Shown: positions 15,941 through 24,451 of the stretch, in pieces
Position numbering within the stretch: the stretch's first letter is position 1
Layout of the letters: every line of letters begins with the position of its first letter
Assembly (NCBI GenBank): GCA_013151645.1
Contig: JAADHU010000028.1
Location: forward strand, 205,067-269,066
Source of the DNA: Gammaproteobacteria bacterium
GTDB taxonomy: Bacteria > Pseudomonadota > Gammaproteobacteria > Steroidobacterales > Woeseiaceae
DNA length: 64,000 nt
Direction: 5' to 3'
The notes under the pieces: generated by a model
Seen by the model: only the letters and a program-made list of their open reading frames with translations
Databases searched by the model: none
Told to the model about the DNA's origin: nothing
Position numbers and translations under genes: made by a program

Positions 15941-17134
15941 TCAGTTTCCGTTACCTACCCTCTGTAAGTTGACGGCGTGTGACGCCGCCTCCAGCGCGGC
16001 CAGCACATCCTGTACCAGATCGTATTTACCCTCCAAGCCGACAGAAAGGCGAATCAGGTTTTGCCCAATCCCGGCCGCGGTCAGCGCCGCTTCACCAACT
16101 GGCGCATGCGTCATTGTCGGCGGGTGGCAAACGAGGCTCTCGATACCGCCCAGCGATTCAGCCAGCGAAAAAAACTGCAGATGCTCGACAAAGGCGCGTA
16201 CCGCGGCATCGCCACCATGTAAATCAAAGCTGAGCATCCCACCGAAACCCGATTGCTGCCGGCAGGCAATATCGTGCCCGTCGTGCGTTGTGAGGCCGGG
16301 GTAATAGACTCGATCCACACCGGCATGCTGATCGAGAATGTCGGCCAGAGCCTGGGCCGTTTCCTGATGTTGACGCATGCGTGTATGCAGGGTCCGAATC
16401 CCTCTTAAGGTCAGGTAACTGTCAAACGGAGCACCCGTAATACCAAGACAATTCGCCCACCACGCCAGTTTTTCACCCAACTCATCCGACGCGGCCACAA
16501 CGGCGCCACCGACGACATCGCTGTGACCATTCAGATACTTCGTGGTTGAGTGAATGACAATATCGGCGCCGAGTGCGATCGGTTGTTGCAGAACCGGAGA
16601 CAGGAAGGTGTTGTCGACCGCCAGGAGCGCCCCACAGGATTTCGCCCGTTCGGATATATCGGCGATATCGACAATGCGCAGCAGAGGATTCGACGGCGTC
16701 TCGACCAGAAGCAGGCGTGGCCTTTGGGCGAAGGCTTTTTCCAGCGCAACCGCATCGGTCTGGTCGACGAACCGGACCCTGAAATGTCCTTTTTTCGCGA
16801 GGCTGTCAAAGAGGCGATAGCTGCCGCCATAACAATCGTGCGGCGCGACCAGCAGATCGCCAGGCTCAAGAAGTTGCAGGACGAGCGTCAGCGCGGCCAT
16901 GCCCGATGCAGTCACCACCGCCGATGCACCGCCCTCGAGAGACGTTAGCGCCTCGGCCAAAGCATCCCGCGTCGGATTGCCGCTGCGAGAATAGTCGTAT
17001 TGGCGCTTTTGCCCCAGCCCCGCGAAGGTGTAGTTGGACGACAGATGCAACGGCGGTATGACTGCACCGTGCTGTGTGTCGGATTCAAGGGACGCACGAA
17101 CGGCAAGCGTTGCCGGGTCGGGTCGGAAGGTCAT
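15941..17134 (-). CDS. metB: cystathionine gamma-synthase-type PLP enzyme
   Basis: A 397-residue Cys/Met-metabolism PLP enzyme. The PLP lysine is Lys199 in HSTTKYLNGHSD, and Tyr/Arg residues of the YSRSGNPTR segment contribute to cofactor and substrate binding. The upstream SAM-I riboswitch places it in methionine biosynthesis, favouring cystathionine gamma-synthase (O-succinylhomoserine plus cysteine) over a lyase; an O-succinylhomoserine sulfhydrylase (MetZ) is the alternative. The frame is open back to a TTG at 17266, but that codon lies in the riboswitch. The ATG at 17134 has GGAG about nine bases upstream and matches the usual N-terminus. No other met gene is adjacent. Confidence 0.85.
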   Translation of the reverse strand: MTFRPDPATLAVRASLESDTQHGAVIPPLHLSSNYTFAGLGQKRQYDYSRSGNPTRDALAEALTSLEGGASAVVTASGMAALTLVLQLLEPGDLLVAPHDCYGGSYRLFDSLAKKGHFRVRFVDQTDAVALEKAFAQRPRLLLVETPSNPLLRIVDIADISERAKSCGALLAVDNTFLSPVLQQPIALGADIVIHSTTKYLNGHSDVVGGAVVAASDELGEKLAWWANCLGITGAPFDSYLTLRGIRTLHTRMRQHQETAQALADILDQHAGVDRVYYPGLTTHDGHDIACRQQSGFGGMLSFDLHGGDAAVRAFVEHLQFFSLAESLGGIESLVCHPPTMTHAPVGEAALTAAGIGQNLIRLSVGLEGKYDLVQDVLAALEAASHAVNLQRVGNGN

Positions 17135-17235
17135 GAGCCAGTCTCCACGTTGATTCCAGATAAGCGACTTGTGTCGCCTGTTGCTCATCGGAATCCCGCG
17201 AAAACCGCAAGAGAGAGTGTCGTGCCCTTCGCAAA

Positions 17236-17251
17236 GCCGTCGTACGACGGC
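17236..17251 (-). promoter_or_regulatory. perfect palindrome in the metB leader (possible expression platform)
   Basis: GCCGTCGTACGACGGC is a perfect 16-bp palindrome 12 bases after the 3' strand of riboswitch helix P1. In the RNA it would form a strong hairpin followed by UUUG. It could be the termination or anti-anti-sequestering stem of the expression platform, but the U run is too short for a confident intrinsic terminator. Confidence 0.35.
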
Positions 17252-17263
17252 GCGTTGCACTGA

Positions 17264-17383
17264 CAATCATCTTTCGGAAACAGTCTTGCTGTTCCGTAGG
17301 AGTTGGCACCTTTTCAGGATGGTAAGTCCTGCAGGTTGCCCCGGCTTCAATGGGCCTATCCCTCAGCCGGTCTCGATGAGTTG
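17264..17383 (-). ncRNA. SAM-I (S-box) riboswitch upstream of metB
   Basis: The minus strand carries the conserved S-box core in order: CGAGA, GAGGGA, GGCCC, TTGAAGCC, GGCAACC, then AAGGTGCCAACTCC. Helix P1 closes between CAACTCATC (17375-17383) and GATGATTG (17264-17271) with one bulged C, and a P4 hairpin (CGGAACAG with CTGTTTCCG) lies before the 3' strand of P1. S-box RNAs bind S-adenosylmethionine and switch off methionine biosynthesis genes. The metB start is about 130 bases downstream. The order and spacing of conserved blocks make this assignment strong without a covariance search. Confidence 0.92.
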
Positions 17384-17497
17384 GTGCCAGTCTAGTAGCA
17401 GATTGGTCGCCGGGTCAAGCGGCTTAGGCGATACCTTTTGTCACAATTGAAACCGTCGAATTCAATCGGTGCCGCACGAGAATGGACTTGGCGGAGT

Positions 17498-18700
17498 TCA
17501 GCCCGGTTTTCCGTCGATCCTCGGTTGGCACAGAATGAGCCCGTAGCCGCGCAGGAAAACGACGAAGGCGAATGACCACAATGTCGCCGAGGCGATCAGG
17601 AAGCCTGGATACTGCTGCGGCCAAATGAGGCCCGGAACGATTCGGACAATCGCCGCTGCCTGTAGCAAAAGAAACACACTGATCTCGATGCCGCCCGCCT
17701 TGAGCTCGCGACCCGTGTGGCCCAACGCACTGCGCGTCATCATGGCGACCATCAGGGCGGACATAGCACCGATGGTCAGTGCGTGGAAAGCGACTGTCTC
17801 GGAGACACCCCATGGCCGCATGGCCGCCGCCCGAAATAACAGAGCAATCGGGATCCACGCATACGCGACCGGGAGCATCCACAACAATGGGTTATGCCGG
17901 GTCCGAAACGGCTGCCAAAAGTACAGTCTGACGACATGTGCTACGGCGGCGACGACAAAAAGTACAGCCCAGAAATCCGCATCGACCGGAAACCAGAAAC
18001 TGCCGATTTCCGCGACGAGTATCGCGACAAGCGATCCCAGCGCCAGTATTTCGACGCCCAGTAGTCGTCGGGGATTCGATCCCGGTACCGCATTGGCCGT
18101 AAATGCCGGCACAACACGACCGGCCATAACCGCCATCAAGATCATGACGATATCGAGCGCTGCTGCAATCGACAGCCGATCGACACCCACCGGCAACACG
18201 CCCAGATTGGTCAGATGAAACGCAAGATTGGCACAGCCAAGGCCGGCGAGTATTAGCAGGACTTTGAAATTTCTCGTGTTCCGACTGCGCGCGACCGGAA
18301 TCGCGATAGCAATGCCCAATACCGGCAGGAATGCCAGGTCAACCACTGCCGCGAGCGCCGCCGGTCCGGTCCACATCAGGACGCGGGCGAGCAACCAAAT
18401 GCCGACCAATACGCTCAGTACCAGACCCGTCGGCGTCGGCTGACCCGTCCAGTTACGCACGGCGGTCAGCAGAAATCCGGCAATAACCGCGACGGCGAAG
18501 CCGAACAGCATTTCGTGGCTATGCCACGCAATACCGTTCAAATAGCCCGTGCCAGGGAGAACGCCGAAATAAACGCTCATCCATACCGGCAATGCTATTG
18601 CCGCGAAAACGATCGCCAGCAAATAGAAAGGACGAAAACCCAACGCGAAAATCGGCCGTTGGAAAATCCTTCTTCGCTTCGTTTCTGTAATTTCATTCAT
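17498..18700 (-). CDS. nnrS: NnrS family heme-copper membrane protein
   Basis: A very hydrophobic protein of about 400 residues with around 12 membrane segments. The N-terminal segment PIFALGFRPFYLLA and the WHSHEMLFGF motif in the second helix region are diagnostic of NnrS, a heme- and copper-containing inner-membrane protein linked to nitric oxide stress and denitrification. The frame opens at a TTG at 18769, but the ATG at 18700 (MNEITETKRRR) gives the usual short basic N-terminus and is used. It is divergent from the oxygenase gene at 18852. No denitrification enzyme is nearby, so a role in NO resistance is the simplest reading. Confidence 0.9.
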   Translation of the reverse strand: MNEITETKRRRIFQRPIFALGFRPFYLLAIVFAAIALPVWMSVYFGVLPGTGYLNGIAWHSHEMLFGFAVAVIAGFLLTAVRNWTGQPTPTGLVLSVLVGIWLLARVLMWTGPAALAAVVDLAFLPVLGIAIAIPVARSRNTRNFKVLLILAGLGCANLAFHLTNLGVLPVGVDRLSIAAALDIVMILMAVMAGRVVPAFTANAVPGSNPRRLLGVEILALGSLVAILVAEIGSFWFPVDADFWAVLFVVAAVAHVVRLYFWQPFRTRHNPLLWMLPVAYAWIPIALLFRAAAMRPWGVSETVAFHALTIGAMSALMVAMMTRSALGHTGRELKAGGIEISVFLLLQAAAIVRIVPGLIWPQQYPGFLIASATLWSFAFVVFLRGYGLILCQPRIDGKPG

Positions 18701-18851
18701 CCATATAACGCTCAACGCGAGTCGAGCAACACCGTTCGACTGTAGTGCGCCCGACCTTCTCTCAACCAAGTATAATTGAAATACGAATTGCTACGGGCTT
18801 GGGCAATGCGGATACTAGCATTCAGAAGACCCGCGCTACTGAGGATAAACT

Positions 18852-19778
18852 GTGAAAGTACCGGTAATCGATTTCGACCAATACGGCACTGGCGACCCCG
18901 GAATACAGGCAGCGCTGAGCGCAGAAGTGGATTCAGCCTTATCGAGGATCGGCTTCATGTCCCTGACAAACCTTGGAATCGAACCAGAACTGCTGCGCCG
19001 GGTATTCGCGGCGAGCGAGGAATTTTTCCACAGCGACCTCACCACGAAATCGGCTTACGCCTACCGATCGGCCAGTGAAAACTTCGGTTATCAGGGTTTG
19101 TGCGAAGAACACCTGGATCCGTTGAAACCGGCCGATCTCAAAGAGACCTTTACAATGCGCAACGTGGTGCACCATGCGCTGGATGACGATCGCTGGCCTT
19201 CACTGGAATTTCGGGATCTCATGCAGACGTTTTATCGGGCCTGTATTGACGGCGCACATAAAGTGCAACGCGTTCTCGCAGATGCGCTGGGCGTTGATCC
19301 CGACTTCTTCGTGCAATACCACAACGGCGAGAACATTACGCTCCGCTTGCTGTATTACCCGGACACTTGCGCGGATGAAGTGGCCGATACACAACTGGGT
19401 GCGGGCGAACACACCGACTATGGCCTCTTGACGCTGCTTTTCCAGGACGACGTTGGCGGACTTGAGGTTCGCGACGCAGACGAACAGTGGCAAGCCGTAG
19501 ATTACGTCGAGTCCGCCATCATCGTGAATTCCGGAGACTTGCTGGAACGCTGGACGAACGGCCGGTACCGTTCAACCTGGCATCGAGTGAAACCCAAAAT
19601 CGGTCAACACGAGCGATTTTCCATCGCCATCTTCGTTGATCCCGACAGCGCAACCCCGGTCTCAGTGCTGGACAGCTGCATCACTACCGACAAACCGGCC
19701 ATGTATGACCCGGTTACGGCAGGCGAACACTTGCAGCAAAAAATACTGGCAACTCACGGCGCCAAGCCTTCGAACTAG
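18852..19778 (+). CDS. 2-oxoglutarate/Fe(II)-dependent oxygenase, isopenicillin N synthase-like
   Basis: A 308-residue oxygenase of the IPNS/2OG-Fe(II) superfamily. The iron triad is seen at His187 and Asp189 (GEHTDYGLLT) and His244 (TWHRVKP), and Arg255 in ERFSIAIF would bind the 2-oxoglutarate carboxylate. The N-terminal DIOX_N region is present (VPVIDFDQYG). Substrates of the bacterial members are diverse and cannot be read here. The following MFS transporter gene begins 14 bp after the stop, so the two are probably co-transcribed, suggesting that the oxygenase modifies an imported or exported small molecule. Confidence 0.88.
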   Translation: MKVPVIDFDQYGTGDPGIQAALSAEVDSALSRIGFMSLTNLGIEPELLRRVFAASEEFFHSDLTTKSAYAYRSASENFGYQGLCEEHLDPLKPADLKETFTMRNVVHHALDDDRWPSLEFRDLMQTFYRACIDGAHKVQRVLADALGVDPDFFVQYHNGENITLRLLYYPDTCADEVADTQLGAGEHTDYGLLTLLFQDDVGGLEVRDADEQWQAVDYVESAIIVNSGDLLERWTNGRYRSTWHRVKPKIGQHERFSIAIFVDPDSATPVSVLDSCITTDKPAMYDPVTAGEHLQQKILATHGAKPSN

Positions 19779-19791
19779 CCGCCCTTCGTCC

Positions 19792-20964
19792 GTGAAACTG
19801 CCGCGCATCTTTCAGCATACCGGTCTGCTTGTAGCAGGTGCTGCCGCATACAGCATGTCGACCCTGTTTAGTGCGATGAAGCCCATTTTGCTCACGCGTT
19901 TCGTGGAACAAGCTGAATTCACCCAGTCGCAGGCCGGCCTGGCCGTTGCCATGCCATTCGTCGGCATCGCTTTCGCCTCGCTGTTACTCCGATATGTGTT
20001 CGGTCACCTGACCTTGCGAAAGCTGGTCTGGATTTTCGGCGCAATTTTAATCGCTGCAGAATTGCTCAGTGCGTTTTACTTTCAGTACAGAAGCTGGCTA
20101 TTGCCCGCACAGCTCGCGGGTGGAATCTCTGTAGGCGTACTTATGGGAGCAACCTCAAGAATCATCGCCACCACATCGGTCCCGGATGAAATCTTCGGTT
20201 TCGTCGACATGATGGCCGTCTTTCTCATGTCATTCATGATTGCAGGTATCGGCCTGTCAGTAGGCCTGTACGGTTTACAAGGTGGCTACCTTTTCGCCGC
20301 CGCAATCGCAACGCTGTTCACCGCGTTCATGACCCGCTACCAGGAGCCTTCGAGCAAGAAAGCGACGAAAGAAAACCGGCTTGCGCCACTGAAACTCGGT
20401 GTGCGACCCATCGCCGTTGTTCTCATGGGCGTGCTCTTCGTAACTTCCAGCGGTATGGGCTTTGCCTACATGTTCACAGTCGCATTGAATCTTGGCATGC
20501 AATACGCATCGGCCGGCTCCTTCATTGGCATCCTGGTCCTCGTCTCTGCTTTGGCCTGCCAACTCGGCGGTTGGTGCAGTGGCCGGTTCGGGCCTTTGCG
20601 ACCATTGGCGGGCGCATTCGTTACCTGCGGCCTTGGCTGGTATGTCGCAATCAACGCCAACAGCCAACTCCTGTTCATGGTCGCCCTGGTGCCGGCGATC
20701 TTTTCGTTACAGTTCAATTTTCCGATCCTGCTGGCGTTGTGCGGATCGCTGGACTCAGACGGACAATGGGCCGCCATCGCCACGCCGTTACTGGTGAGCG
20801 GCTTCGCCTGGGCCGCGATCAGTGCCGGCGCCATTGTCGATCACTGGAATGTCGCCACGCTCGGTACCGCCACGGTTATCGGTATGACAATTTGTCTCGC
20901 ACTGTTATTTCCTTCGCGCGCGCCAGCGTTCACCGATACACGGCTCTTCCCTGTACGAAAATGA
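19792..20964 (+). CDS. major facilitator superfamily transporter
   Basis: A 390-residue membrane protein with about 12 hydrophobic segments and a charged central loop near residue 190 (EPSSKKATKENRL), as in MFS carriers. The frame is open further upstream within the oxygenase gene, but the GTG at 19792 begins just before the first helix and just after the oxygenase stop, so it is chosen. No substrate-specific motif was recognised. Its pairing with the 2-oxoglutarate oxygenase is the best clue to function. Confidence 0.8.
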   Translation: MKLPRIFQHTGLLVAGAAAYSMSTLFSAMKPILLTRFVEQAEFTQSQAGLAVAMPFVGIAFASLLLRYVFGHLTLRKLVWIFGAILIAAELLSAFYFQYRSWLLPAQLAGGISVGVLMGATSRIIATTSVPDEIFGFVDMMAVFLMSFMIAGIGLSVGLYGLQGGYLFAAAIATLFTAFMTRYQEPSSKKATKENRLAPLKLGVRPIAVVLMGVLFVTSSGMGFAYMFTVALNLGMQYASAGSFIGILVLVSALACQLGGWCSGRFGPLRPLAGAFVTCGLGWYVAINANSQLLFMVALVPAIFSLQFNFPILLALCGSLDSDGQWAAIATPLLVSGFAWAAISAGAIVDHWNVATLGTATVIGMTICLALLFPSRAPAFTDTRLFPVRK

Positions 20965-20995
20965 ATAATTTAACGCACACCCGACCGTGGCGCAC

Positions 20996-21384
20996 CTACT
21001 GAAACAAAGCCCCCACCGCCAGATTCCAGTCCATGGGACTGCCGTCATAATGAGTGACACAAGTATTGGCATCGATGAACAGGTCTTCGTAACGATTGCG
21101 CATGCGTTCCGTGAGATCCAGTGACGGCGGCAAAGCTGCACCAGGTTGGCCAGACTCGTCTCGCCACCCCGGCTCCAGTGTTCAATATGGTGACCGTCGA
21201 TGTAGTGTTTGTGCGTGCAAGCCCGGAAACGGCAGCCTTGGTCCCTGGCTTTTAGGGCCCGTCGCATCGCCTGCGAGATAATTCGTGTTTTGCGGCCGAT
21301 ATTGAGCGCGTCGCCGTGTTCGTCCTCACTGAGAACACTGACCCCGGCGTCACAACACAGTCTTCTCGATGTTTCCGCGGAAAC
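20996..21384 (-). pseudogene. C-terminal remnant of a DUF222/13E12-type HNH endonuclease
   Basis: One frame reads VSAETSRRL, SEDEHGDALNIG and then RRALKARDQGCRF followed by YIDGHHIEHWSRGGETSL, the HNH nuclease core of the DUF222/13E12-repeat family. After LCRRH the frame is lost, and the family tail resumes in another frame as LTERMRNRYEDLF and ends MDWNLAVGALFQ with TAG at 20996-20998. A TAG precedes the readable part, and the large N-terminal DUF222 domain is missing. This is a decayed 3' fragment with an internal deletion. Such genes are often spread on mobile DNA. Confidence 0.75.
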
Positions 21385-21471
21385 ATCCTATTCCGCCCGG
21401 TTCGGTGATTTCCTGGCCCAGTTCTTCCGAGCGGCGATAGCGTGGGTGCCAATTGGTGGCGGTAAAAGCGG

Positions 21472-22026
21472 CTAGATTGTGAAGTTCCAGTCTTCCACAT
21501 GAGAAAACCCTTCATACACTCGACGGTGCTGACTTTCGCAAATCTGCAGCAACGAGGAGCGATAGAACTTCACCGTGCTGAAGTCATCAAAAAACGTAAT
21601 GTAGTACGGCTCGCATTCTTCGCTTTGAAACTGCTGACCGGTAAGCGCGGCGCGATGCTTGCGGGAGAACTCATCAACAGAGTCGCCGATCACCACACCG
21701 AAATGCTCCATTCCCATCTTGTAGACGCGTCGATGCACGGGGGGAATCAGCTCAATTGTTCGAACCTCGAATCCGGCCGCCAAGACCAACGGCGCTTCGA
21801 GTTGCATGATCGATATCGGGCGACCATTCCAGACATTCTCTATGTTGGACGTACAGAACCGTTCGATTCTTTCTCTCGTCCGTAAGTATTCCTGACCGGT
21901 CTCAGTCCTGCATGCCAGGTGACTTATTTCACATCCGCCGATATCAATTTGACGTTCGTTTAAACGGTCAAGTTGAAGCGAAAAGAACGCTTGGTAGTTT
22001 CCGATGATTTCTTTCATCGACGTCAT
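21472..22026 (-). CDS. YecM-like VOC-superfamily protein
   Basis: A protein of about 184 residues resembling YecM, a member of the vicinal oxygen chelate superfamily with a putative metal site. Recognisable segments are ISHLACRTET, NGRPISIMQLEAPL, TIELIPPV and GMEHFGVVIG, which line up with the conserved strands of YecM; the His of ISHLAC, Glu of IELIPP and His/Glu of GMEHF could be metal ligands. The family has no settled reaction. The frame opens at a TTG (22047), but the ATG at 22026, following GCGGAAATT, is more likely. It is not in an obvious operon. Confidence 0.75.
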   Translation of the reverse strand: MTSMKEIIGNYQAFFSLQLDRLNERQIDIGGCEISHLACRTETGQEYLRTRERIERFCTSNIENVWNGRPISIMQLEAPLVLAAGFEVRTIELIPPVHRRVYKMGMEHFGVVIGDSVDEFSRKHRAALTGQQFQSEECEPYYITFFDDFSTVKFYRSSLLQICESQHRRVYEGFSHVEDWNFTI

Positions 22027-22141
22027 AATTTCCGCTGGCTTGCTCAACTAATCCAGGAGTCTGTTCGCTGATATTCGCATCGACGAAGAACGGCAAGAAT
22101 CATGGTGATAAACTACTCGAGTTGAAGTTTCAATCCGCAAT

Positions 22142-22648
22142 CTATTGGGCGGGACACGTATCGTCAAACGATGATACCTGGCAACCTTCTGCTTCGGAGG
22201 ATGCGGGCATTGCGAATACGCGCTTGAACGTAAACGCTTCAGAAGTGGGTCCGTTAGCGTCCAGCAGCGCCAGTTTTCGTTTACCCTCGTCGGCGGTCGG
22301 TCGATGACCCTCCGGTACCCACCACAGTACCGTGTAGGCGGCGGGGATTCGATCAAACCATTCTTTTCGCCTCGCCATTACCTTGCTATGAGCCGTTCTG
22401 TATACATAAGCGTGCAGAGCATCAACATTCTCCCAAACGGACATATTCACAATCATGTCCGAATCAAAAGGATGCTCGACGGCAATCGCATCGCCGGCTT
22501 CAGACATCAGTCGCCAAACGAAACCCGGTGCCGCGTCCGCTAATGCATTGACGGCATCCAGCTGTTCAACAAATCCCGCGAGCTGCGGGGAATCTATTGG
22601 TGCGTCGAGTCGCGCGACATTGAGCTGAGCTAACTGCCATCTGTTCAT
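22142..22648 (-). CDS. DUF3291 family protein
   Basis: A 168-residue soluble protein beginning MNRWQLAQLNVARL. It matches the DUF3291 family, which has a dimeric alpha/beta-barrel (monooxygenase-like ABM) fold; typical segments are LDAVNALADAAPGFVWRL, NMSVWENVDALHAYVY and AYTVLWWVPEGHRPT. Function is not established. The ATG at 22648, with AAGGA nine bases upstream, is chosen over an in-frame ATG at 22711. A decayed gene lies directly upstream on the same strand. Confidence 0.82.
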   Translation of the reverse strand: MNRWQLAQLNVARLDAPIDSPQLAGFVEQLDAVNALADAAPGFVWRLMSEAGDAIAVEHPFDSDMIVNMSVWENVDALHAYVYRTAHSKVMARRKEWFDRIPAAYTVLWWVPEGHRPTADEGKRKLALLDANGPTSEAFTFKRVFAMPASSEAEGCQVSSFDDTCPAQ

Positions 22649-22707
22649 GCATTTGATCCTTTGCCGTAGTGGAATATATGGTCGACGAATATCGCCAGCG
22701 TAACATT

Positions 22708-23102
22708 TCAATCGCGGCTATCCGATCTCATTCTCGGCGATGACCAGGGCGGTTTTCCGTCTTCAAGCACGGTCTTCGCCAGGAATGCCCACATGTGCCC
22801 CGCATTGGTGTAGATGTTGTTTCGAAATTGCGGAAACTCTTCCTCCGAACTTTCGTGCCGATTATTCCTGGGCTCGGCGGGATACGGATTGGCAAGTCGT
22901 TTTTCGATCCACTCGTGCGCTCGCACCAAATTTGCGTTGTTGTCCGCTCCAATCAGATATCGGCCCCGTACCGGGCGTAGCGTGCGAAAACCTGGCTACC
23001 AGTATCGTCAGCGGCAATCGCGATATCCGAATTGAAGAACGCCAGCTACAACATAAACACGACCGTCACCAATTTCGCGAACGAAGAGTAGTACAGCTGC
23101 AT
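22708..23102 (-). pseudogene. decayed small exported protein gene
   Basis: Reading from an ATG at 23102, a signal-peptide-like segment (MQLYYSSFAKLVTVVFML) runs into an in-frame TAG, continues as AFFNSDIAIAADDTGS and QVFARYARYGADI, then meets a TGA. A neighbouring frame takes over with GADNNANLVRAHEWIEKRL and continues to SSPRMRSDSRD before a TGA at 22708. The amino-acid quality on both sides suggests one former gene of about 130 codons with one nonsense change and one frameshift. I do not recognise the family. A coincidental open frame cannot be ruled out. Confidence 0.4.
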
Positions 23103-23297
23103 ATGCAATTCTCAACAAAGTGTGAAGACAGTCTACCCGATCAGATCAGTATACTATCCTCACAATAGCGAGTAGAGCTCGCAGAGACCGGTTCAAATAC
23201 ATCCTCGGAAACGGTGGGGATGGTGTCATTGAGTCACACGGAAAAGGATTCGAAGTTGACGTCGAGTAAACAAGCGACACCCATTGGACAACCCACG

Positions 23298-23780
23298 TTA
23301 GACTTTCTCACGTATCGGGTATTGCAACTCGGCGAGAATTTCGTCAAGTGAGCCTTTTGTATCGCCCTGGCTTTCCATTTCAAACCACCGCAAGATGGCG
23401 CTTTCGTGACGGACCATCGACTCCAGAATATCGCGATCTTCATCGGGCCCTGCCGCAGCGATCTCACGGAACCGGCTGAGAAATCCGTTGACTACTTCTA
23501 TATTAGCCGTTGCAAAGTCCTCCCAGCTGCCATCGAGGTAGCCTTGAACGATGCCACCGACGTGTTCCAGCGGCATCTTTTCGGACAGCGACACGCCGTA
23601 CTTATAGAGCAGCGGCCGCAACCTCGCCTTGGTTTCCGTTTCAAGTTGCAGCAGTGTCGCCAGGTGGTAACGGTCGCGGTCCGTTTTTGCCACCTCTAGC
23701 AGAGCCAGAGATACTGCCTCGCCGAATATCTCGCTTTCGATCAAATCGCGGAGGCAGGTGGGATAATCGACTGTAGTCAT
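23298..23780 (-). CDS. helical protein of unknown function, ferritin-like in composition
   Basis: A 160-residue, strongly helical acidic protein. It carries several Glu-rich helices with His/Glu spacing (RYHLATLLQLETETKARL at about 37-54, and RHESAILRWFEMES near 125-138) that recall ferritin-like di-iron four-helix bundles, but I could not align a full set of ExxH ligands, so this is only a suggestion. There is a good AAGGA site nine bases before the ATG. Neighbours are a pseudogene and a gene-poor stretch, so context gives no help. Confidence 0.6.
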   Translation of the reverse strand: MTTVDYPTCLRDLIESEIFGEAVSLALLEVAKTDRDRYHLATLLQLETETKARLRPLLYKYGVSLSEKMPLEHVGGIVQGYLDGSWEDFATANIEVVNGFLSRFREIAAAGPDEDRDILESMVRHESAILRWFEMESQGDTKGSLDEILAELQYPIREKV

Positions 23781-24451
23781 GTTCGGTTTCCTTTGGTCAA
23801 CGAATTGATTTTTTTGTAGCTGACTTGCTGCGGTGAATCTGGCATCACTGATACTCGAGAGTCAACAAGGCCTGATTGCAGGTATATCCTCTACATCAGC
23901 GGATGCCAGACAATGCCATCACCCGGATCGGCTGGAAAAGCACTAGCCGAATTGATAAGCAAGATTCTCATGATATCGGGAATTCATGTCGCAGCAACGG
24001 CGGCATATTCGCGACGCTCGATGTCTGCACAAAATTTCCTGGTCCATTCAATCACCTCTACTGACTGCGACAGGTCGCCGTGATCTACACCATCCACTTC
24101 CATGAACGCCGCATTTGCATGATCGCTGCCATCCCACGCAGAAGCGATTCTTTCTCGGATGTCCAGCTGGCGATTGCGTTAAGGAGGTCCATTGCCGGCC
24201 CTAGCATAGGGTGCTTTTCGACGGATAGTAAGGGTGCGCAACACGAATGCGGTGCCAACGGTCGCAAGCGGTCATTTACGCCCATCCTAATCGAACGGAT
24301 CGCGCAGGCGGCACGGCAATTTTTTTGCTATTGATCATTGCCCTCCCCGGAGCTACATTCCACCTCTGCCAATCGTCGCGCTACAGGCACAATCCGGCAA
24401 GTACCGGCGCGTATCTACACCCCTTTGCCGAATACGAAATTGAGGATTCTC
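23781..24451. other. gene-poor stretch upstream of amidohydrolase
   Basis: No intact gene is convincing in this 670-bp stretch. It contains a probable coding remnant on the minus strand (23984-24178, listed separately) and the presumed promoter of the exported amidohydrolase at 24452. No tRNA, repeat or insertion-sequence end was recognised. Confidence 0.5.
23984..24178 (-). pseudogene. possible remnant of a protein-coding gene
   Basis: A 64-codon open frame on the minus strand reads like protein (segments ASAWDGSDHANAAFMEVDG and VEVIEWTRKFCADIERREY) and ends at TGA 23984. It has no plausible start near its beginning: a TAA precedes it and the first ATG is well inside. A second overlapping frame upstream (DLLNAIASWTSEKESLLRG) may be the same gene after a frameshift. 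The family is not recognised; chance composition is the alternative. Confidence 0.25.
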
